A stretch of 11,064 nt of DNA from a bacterium (GTDB lineage Bacteria > Desulfobacterota > Deferrisomatia > Deferrisomatales > BM512), in NCBI GenBank assembly GCA_009724975.1, contig SRXB01000044.1:1-11064 (forward strand), given 5' to 3'. The position numbers and the translations under genes were made by a program. The notes under the pieces were generated by a model, which saw only the letters and a program-made list of their open reading frames with translations, had not been told where the DNA came from and did not search any database. Below, piece by piece: positions 7,701-11,064 of this stretch. Position 1 is the stretch's first letter. Each line of letters begins with the position of its first letter.

Positions 7701-8373
7701 GGGCAGCAAAGATGACAAATCCACGCCAGAGGAGATCTTCGGCAAGGGAATGAACGTAGTTACCCAGGACGACGCCAACAAAATGGCCGCCCTAGCGGTC
7801 GCCCCCTCAATGATAAACGCAAACACAAAGGCCCTGGACGCGGCTCTCCAGATACCAATGGAAGGATTGTCCATACCATCTGACGCAAGGAAACTTACCG
7901 AAACCGAAATCGCCCTTACCGGAATTGTCCAAATCGATCTCCAGCAAGCCCTGACCTCTCCACACAGTCAATATGACATGCCACTACTATCCAAAGATGA
8001 GATATACATACCCAAAACACCCTCATCCGTCGGAGTTGTCGGAGCCGTGGCACAACCGACATCCTTGCTTTACGACAAAGAAATTGATGTGGAGGAATAC
8101 ATTGCCTTCGCAGGAAACGCAAACAAAGACGGAGATCTGGAAAACGGCTACATCTTCAGGATAAATGGCGGGGTCTTACCCATTATCGAATCCTCCCACT
8201 GGTGGGGCGACTCCTATACCGAAATCGAGCCCGGCGATATAATATTCATACCGACCAAGGTAACAGCCACCGAGATAGTCACAACGACGGACAAGGTGCT
8301 TGAAACGGTCCGCTTCGGCATAGTCTCGCTTGGAAGCCTCGCCACCCTGGCAATATTAATCACACTATTCTAG
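4723..8373 (+). CDS. Large multi-SLBB polysaccharide export protein (Wza-like role)
   Basis: This is probably the periplasmic/outer-membrane conduit that exports the finished polysaccharide. It has 1216 residues, about three times Wza. A signal peptide covers 1-24 (hydrophobic 9-18, likely cut after TIAA) and there is no lipobox cysteine. Residues 25 to about 285 are Gln/Pro/Thr/Ala-rich and low in complexity. A polysaccharide-export domain (PF02563) starts near 289 (YQLSTGDQLFVTIWG). Eight SLBB-like units follow, each with a G-x-V/A-x-x-P-G core, at G373, G455, G540, G634, G728, G822, G913 and a weaker one at G1107. The seventh is split by an insert of about 110 residues (near 957-1067). The last 20 residues are a hydrophobic or amphipathic helix ending in ITLF, as in other long exporters, where it may sit in the outer membrane. 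The ATG is preceded by AGTAGAG. It heads the wzz-wzy group, 23 nt before wzz. Confidence 0.93.
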   Translation: MSKKYKALCIIGVALFIGGQTIAAEQSGQTTIIRAPAQLSQQQQHPTETLSSQQKSAAPLPTTPLQVSPLPVSTTAGAILQPNQTSSQQAVNTTQLLPPQPQTAIPLLQPISQTAAAIQQESTAPFQNPLLPQPPKAYPAAVGADNKMSAPPMPQEPAKTPSSAEMEGGIDPSAISDIIGSEQMELGSKRFGWGVFEASRKRIERLEAPPPQSQPLTPPTQAGAQNLPYQPDGLQTQEANKTAEADRTQAGFFLPTQQTQQKTIDARIAPVGPVEMSGQPVNATPSSNYQLSTGDQLFVTIWGSGVDAVQVKLTVDADGGINVPKAGYTVVRGMTLEQFQGNLKASLRAVASKDMEVVATLERLKSMRLYIVGEAFRPGSYEISSASTLFNALYACGGPSEKGSLRDVRVMRKGQTFPVDLYDYLVNGKSQNDIPLLPDDVVFIAPTGVSVSITGSVKRPGAFELRAKDTLKDLLSLAAGPSPDASLEIISVLTFSKEGKRELLTVDFSKNPEMPLKDGDLIWVPQQSDKKIQRAVVLSGAVKNPGIYELKTGMKVADLLKGENVLASDAYMERAEIIRFLPDLATTEILPFSPRLALSGEGSANRELRPLDKVIIHSRFDIQYKPQRQVTILGAVAKPGDYRRHEGMKVSDLIVLAGGFLPNVSSSRADLVRFNFANETTRLVLFDAGKALSGDSANDILLDDADTIRIYTQKERAFAPEKIVNIAGAVQRPGNYPRHEGMRVLDLVELAGGTMPSYYPLRANLIRKNFINDSTDIIHLDLPKVFSGDASHNLELSDQDSLRVYDKKEVEYRPDREVHIYGAVQRPGTYKRHDGMTANDLLLAAGGLLREIDVAAQLSSIPESGQVRLQKLNAGEIASNGPDGKILLSDGDLLMFKIPSDIFLRPEFVSVLGEVKYPGVYMLTSRKDTLSDVIERAGGLTPAAYAKGATFRRLPEKLAEEIQSGAIKNVNEIIGAINTKEYIRQVNKLRVLWGSKDDKSTPEEIFGKGMNVVTQDDANKMAALAVAPSMINANTKALDAALQIPMEGLSIPSDARKLTETEIALTGIVQIDLQQALTSPHSQYDMPLLSKDEIYIPKTPSSVGVVGAVAQPTSLLYDKEIDVEEYIAFAGNANKDGDLENGYIFRINGGVLPIIESSHWWGDSYTEIEPGDIIFIPTKVTATEIVTTTDKVLETVRFGIVSLGSLATLAILITLF
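6319..7449 (+). repeat. Four tandem SLBB units with an exact 94-residue period
   Basis: Within the exporter, the glycine of the GAV-x-x-PG core falls at residues 540, 634, 728 and 822, so consecutive units are each exactly 94 residues (282 nt) apart. Units two to four share GAV, PG, Y, RH(E/D)GM and the later leucine and AGG positions; the first has TGM instead of HEGM. The units flanking this block are spaced differently (82, 85, 91 and 194 residues). The nucleotide copies have diverged, so this is an old internal duplication and not a recent slippage repeat. Confidence 0.8.
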
Positions 8374-8396
8374 CTTCTTGCTTTTGCGGGAAAAAA

Positions 8397-9644
8397 ATGA
8401 CCTCAGACGAAAAAAAGACGACCTGCGAACCATATCTCCAAAAATTTAATGCCGACAACGGCATAAGCCTTGAAGACATGCTTGAGGTTTTGGCCAACAG
8501 CAAAAAGAAGCTGGCAATCATCTGCGCAATGACATTTGCCGCATCCTGCGCGATCTTGCTGAATATCCCGAACATCTACACCGCCAGAGCCCTGGTCATA
8601 AGACAATCCAACGGGGACCAAGGCGGGATGTCAGCTCAACTTATGGGGCTTATGGGCGCTGTTGGTATGGGAATCGGCCAAACCGCCTCACTTGAAGACC
8701 AATACGTAACACTGATTTACAGCCGCGCGATATCCGACAAGGTATTAGAAAAGTTCGACCTCATCAAATTGTGGGAAACGGAATACCGCGCTGACGCCTA
8801 TAAAAAGTACGGTGAGCGGATCAGCGCCTCGGTCGGCAAAAAAGACAGCATTATCAGCGTCTCGATCGAAGACGAAAATCCGCAGCGCGCCGCCGAGATT
8901 GCAAACTTCATCGTTGAGGAAGTGCAAAAACTGCAGATAAGGCTCACGACATCGTCTGCGGGTGAAACAAGCCGCTTCCTGGAAAATCGCATTCGGGAAA
9001 CGGAAGAAAAGATAAAAACCTCCAGCGAGAATCTCGTCGGATTCCAGAAACGCAACAAGGCGTTCAAGGTTAACGAACAGGCGAACGCCGCCATAGAGTC
9101 GATCGCCCAGCTTCAGGCGTCGCTTGCGGCCAAAGAGGTCGAGCTGGGCGTACTGAAAACAAATTACGGCGAAAGAAGCCCTCAGATCATGGCGGTTTCC
9201 AAGGAAATAGACCTTCTTAAGGAAAAAATATCCTCAATGACCTCGCGCTCCTCAAGGGGGGCAAACCCGGCAGAAGTCTGGATAACAGCCTCCGAAGTGC
9301 CCGATCTGGCAATGGAGTACGCCAAACTCCTTAGGGATCTGAAAATTCAAGAAGAGGTCTTTCAACTGCTGGTCCAGCAAAACGAAATGGCAAAAATTTC
9401 CAAGGCCAGAGAGATCGCCAGCTTCCAGACCTTGGACCCTGCGGTAGCTCCCGACAAAAAAACCCGTCCGGGGAGAAGCGTCATTGCAATCGCATCCACA
9501 TTTTTGGCGGGCTTTGTTGCCTTCCTGTATTTCATGGCGGCAGACAGGTTTTCAAGGCGGCCGCAAGAAGACAGGGAGCGGTGGGAAAGCCTGATGGAGC
9601 GGCTAAAACCACGCCTGCGCAAAAAAGAGAATAAACGTATATAA
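8397..9644 (+). CDS. Wzz-like polysaccharide chain-length determinant (PCP family)
   Basis: This inner-membrane oligomer controls chain length and works with the polymerase and exporter. It has 415 residues. A cytoplasmic N-terminus leads to membrane helix 1 at about 38-57. The periplasmic domain follows, with a Gly/Met-rich loop at 75-95 (MGLMGAVGMGIG), the segment YVTLIYSRAISDKVLEKFDL at 103-122, and a long coiled-coil region around 190-282. The proline motif APDKKTRPGR at 351-360 comes just before membrane helix 2 at about 361-381, and a basic tail ends the protein. This is the standard Wzz plan (PF02706 with a C-terminal GNVR-like region). There is no Walker-type kinase domain and no tyrosine cluster at the end, so any BY-kinase would have to be a separate gene outside the window. 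The ATG has CGGGA about five bases upstream. The gene sits between exporter and polymerase with gaps of 23 and 22 nt. Confidence 0.93.
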   Translation: MTSDEKKTTCEPYLQKFNADNGISLEDMLEVLANSKKKLAIICAMTFAASCAILLNIPNIYTARALVIRQSNGDQGGMSAQLMGLMGAVGMGIGQTASLEDQYVTLIYSRAISDKVLEKFDLIKLWETEYRADAYKKYGERISASVGKKDSIISVSIEDENPQRAAEIANFIVEEVQKLQIRLTTSSAGETSRFLENRIRETEEKIKTSSENLVGFQKRNKAFKVNEQANAAIESIAQLQASLAAKEVELGVLKTNYGERSPQIMAVSKEIDLLKEKISSMTSRSSRGANPAEVWITASEVPDLAMEYAKLLRDLKIQEEVFQLLVQQNEMAKISKAREIASFQTLDPAVAPDKKTRPGRSVIAIASTFLAGFVAFLYFMAADRFSRRPQEDRERWESLMERLKPRLRKKENKRI

Positions 9645-9654
9645 ACCCTAAAAC

Positions 9655-9658
9655 AGGG
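9655..9658 (+). promoter_or_regulatory. Ribosome binding site supporting the TTG start of wzy
   Basis: AGGG lies eight bases before the TTG at 9667. A stop in the same frame at 9649-9651 blocks longer versions, and the first in-frame ATG is 64 codons further in, which would remove the first two membrane helices. TTG is therefore the best start. Confidence 0.55.
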
Positions 9659-9666
9659 ACAACACA

Positions 9667-11064
9667 TTGGGCTCGCCCATAACACTATTGTATTTTTCGC
9701 TGGCATTTATACTGCCATTGTTGTTTTATCGCAAAAAACCGGCCCTTGATCCCCGCCTCTTCATAGTTCTCACGCTTTCAATTTATACGCTGTTGCCAGC
9801 ATTCTGGATTTACCTAGTCCACGACCAGTCACTTTTCTTCTATATATACCCAAATAGAATGCAGGAGGCACTGTGGTGTACAGTATTATTCATGGCTGTT
9901 TTCATACTTTCCTCAAATATTGCCTTGAAATTAAAAATATATCGGCCAAGAATAAACCTTAATTCAAATATCATACTCATTTCAGCAATACTCTTCATTC
10001 TTTCCCTCTATGCCAAATACCAAATTTTCAAGATGGGAATGTTTTTCATCGAGGACACAAACAGCGGCCTAGACGAGGCCGACATCCCTGCACTGATCGC
10101 CTTTTTGGACAACATATACCTCCAGGGGCTGATATTCCTCGCAATATATCATTCGCGCAAAAGCGAGGAGGAGGCGGCTCAGGGGCTGACAAAAGCGCCT
10201 CTTTTAGGCACATGCGCGGCCAGAACGCTCTATCTTTGGAGCTACCTTGGAACAGTACTGCTTATAAACGCCGCACAGGGACGCAGGATGGGCGTCCTTT
10301 TCCCGATAATATTAATGGTTCTTTTGAGGTATTCCCGAAAAGAGCTGAGCAGGAAAAACATAGTCACGGTGGGCGCATCCCTTTTGGGCATATTCCTATT
10401 AATTACGGCGGTCAGACTTGCCCAAGCCTTCATGAGGCTGACGGGTGACACCATTAACGCAAACAACCTAACCTCTATGTTTTCCATGCTGAACAGCGAA
10501 ATGCTGGCGAGCATCGGGGATGGAGTAGTGGGCAGGGTTGGTAATCCGCTAATTATACTTACCCACGCGATAGAGTATTTCCAGACGGTAAGCGCATCAA
10601 CCCTCCCCAATACGTTCTTCCTTGCCTTCCAGGGTCTTGTCCCAAGAGTCTTATGGCCCGGCAAGCCATCTCTGGTCGTCGGCAATGAGGTGGGCCACGC
10701 GCTGGGGCTCATACCGGCATCGAATATGGTCACCAAAATAAATCCGGGCTGGATAGGTGAAGGCTATTTGAATTTGGGGGTTCTAGGCGTGGCGCTAGCC
10801 GCAATAATTCTGGCGGTGGTGGCCAGCCTCGCCTATAAGGCCATAGACTATAAATACGACACGGGGCTGGTTATATTCGTCCAATATTTCCTGCTAATAT
10901 TCTCCGGTGTGCAGATGGAGATATCATTTTCACTAAATAATTTTATAAAAAGCACGATTTTCTCGATATTCATCGTGTTTATCGTATCAAAAATGCCGGA
11001 GTGGTCGCTTATGTCCAAAAATCGTTCGGGGCGATTAAAACCCGCGGCAAAAGAGCTTACAGAC
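9667..11064 (+). CDS. Wzy-like O-antigen/EPS repeat-unit polymerase (3' end missing)
   Basis: This integral inner-membrane protein would join flipped repeat units into long chains at the periplasmic face. The frame is open for 466 codons to the window end. I read about eleven hydrophobic segments: near 4-21, 30-50, 66-85, 100-118, 143-161, 186-201, 205-221, 231-250, 368-391, 396-413 and 426-441. A large extracytoplasmic loop (about 251-367) holds VPRVLWPGKPS at 325-335 and leads into INPGWIGEGYLNLGVLG at 358-374, motifs I associate with the oligosaccharide repeat-unit polymerase families. QGRRMGVLFP at 204-213 is the basic motif common in Wzy proteins. The hydrophilic tail suggests the true end is close. 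Start is TTG at 9667. Base composition is uneven, with an AT-rich first third, as is usual for wzy genes. An O-antigen ligase is the main alternative, less likely next to wzz. Confidence 0.85.
   Translation, partial: MGSPITLLYFSLAFILPLLFYRKKPALDPRLFIVLTLSIYTLLPAFWIYLVHDQSLFFYIYPNRMQEALWCTVLFMAVFILSSNIALKLKIYRPRINLNSNIILISAILFILSLYAKYQIFKMGMFFIEDTNSGLDEADIPALIAFLDNIYLQGLIFLAIYHSRKSEEEAAQGLTKAPLLGTCAARTLYLWSYLGTVLLINAAQGRRMGVLFPIILMVLLRYSRKELSRKNIVTVGASLLGIFLLITAVRLAQAFMRLTGDTINANNLTSMFSMLNSEMLASIGDGVVGRVGNPLIILTHAIEYFQTVSASTLPNTFFLAFQGLVPRVLWPGKPSLVVGNEVGHALGLIPASNMVTKINPGWIGEGYLNLGVLGVALAAIILAVVASLAYKAIDYKYDTGLVIFVQYFLLIFSGVQMEISFSLNNFIKSTIFSIFIVFIVSKMPEWSLMSKNRSGRLKPAAKELTD

Noticed and set aside
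10212..10736. Open frames of 78 codons (plus) and 164 codons (minus) in the last kilobase
   Set aside because: Both overlap the continuous membrane-protein frame of wzy, which starts at TTG 9667 and stays open to the window end with regular hydrophobic segments and polymerase motifs.

Overview
The window holds part of a surface-polysaccharide locus of the Wzx/Wzy type, with all seven recognisable genes on the + strand. The genes are a GT4 glycosyltransferase, a wecB/wecC pair that makes UDP-ManNAcA, a small phosphoglycosyltransferase that starts the lipid-linked repeat unit, a very large SLBB-domain export protein, a Wzz-like chain-length regulator, and the first 466 codons of a Wzy-like polymerase that runs off the window.

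The host is Gram-negative, because an export protein with a signal peptide and many SLBB domains only makes sense with an outer membrane. GC content is intermediate, and AGG (Arg) and ATA (Ile) codons are frequent, which is unlike enteric bacteria. The long multi-SLBB exporter with a C-terminal hydrophobic helix reminds me of deltaproteobacterial (Desulfobacterota) EPS loci, but nothing in the window fixes the taxon.

Layout: 25-1248 glycosyltransferase; 1249-1305 short AT-rich gap; 1306-2442 wecB; 2435-3652 wecC, starting on TTG inside the end of wecB; 3695-4369 initiating sugar-phosphate transferase; 4370-4722 the only large non-coding stretch, with a good sigma70-like promoter near its downstream end; 4723-8373 SLBB exporter; 8397-9644 Wzz; 9667 to the window end Wzy, with a TTG start. 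The last three genes are spaced by 22-23 nt and probably form one transcript. The first four read as a nucleotide-sugar and assembly module.

Inferred pathway: WecB and WecC convert UDP-GlcNAc through UDP-ManNAc to UDP-ManNAcA. The PGT loads a first sugar phosphate onto undecaprenyl phosphate, and the GT4 enzyme and others outside the window extend the unit. A flippase (not in this window) moves it across the membrane, Wzy polymerises it, Wzz sets chain length, and the SLBB protein carries the chain to or through the outer membrane. No Wzx flippase, tyrosine autokinase, tRNA, rRNA, CRISPR array or insertion sequence was seen. I did not find a clearly new system. The most unusual object is the 1216-residue exporter, with eight SLBB-like units, four of them on an exact 94-residue period, and a long Gln/Pro/Thr-rich periplasmic leader.
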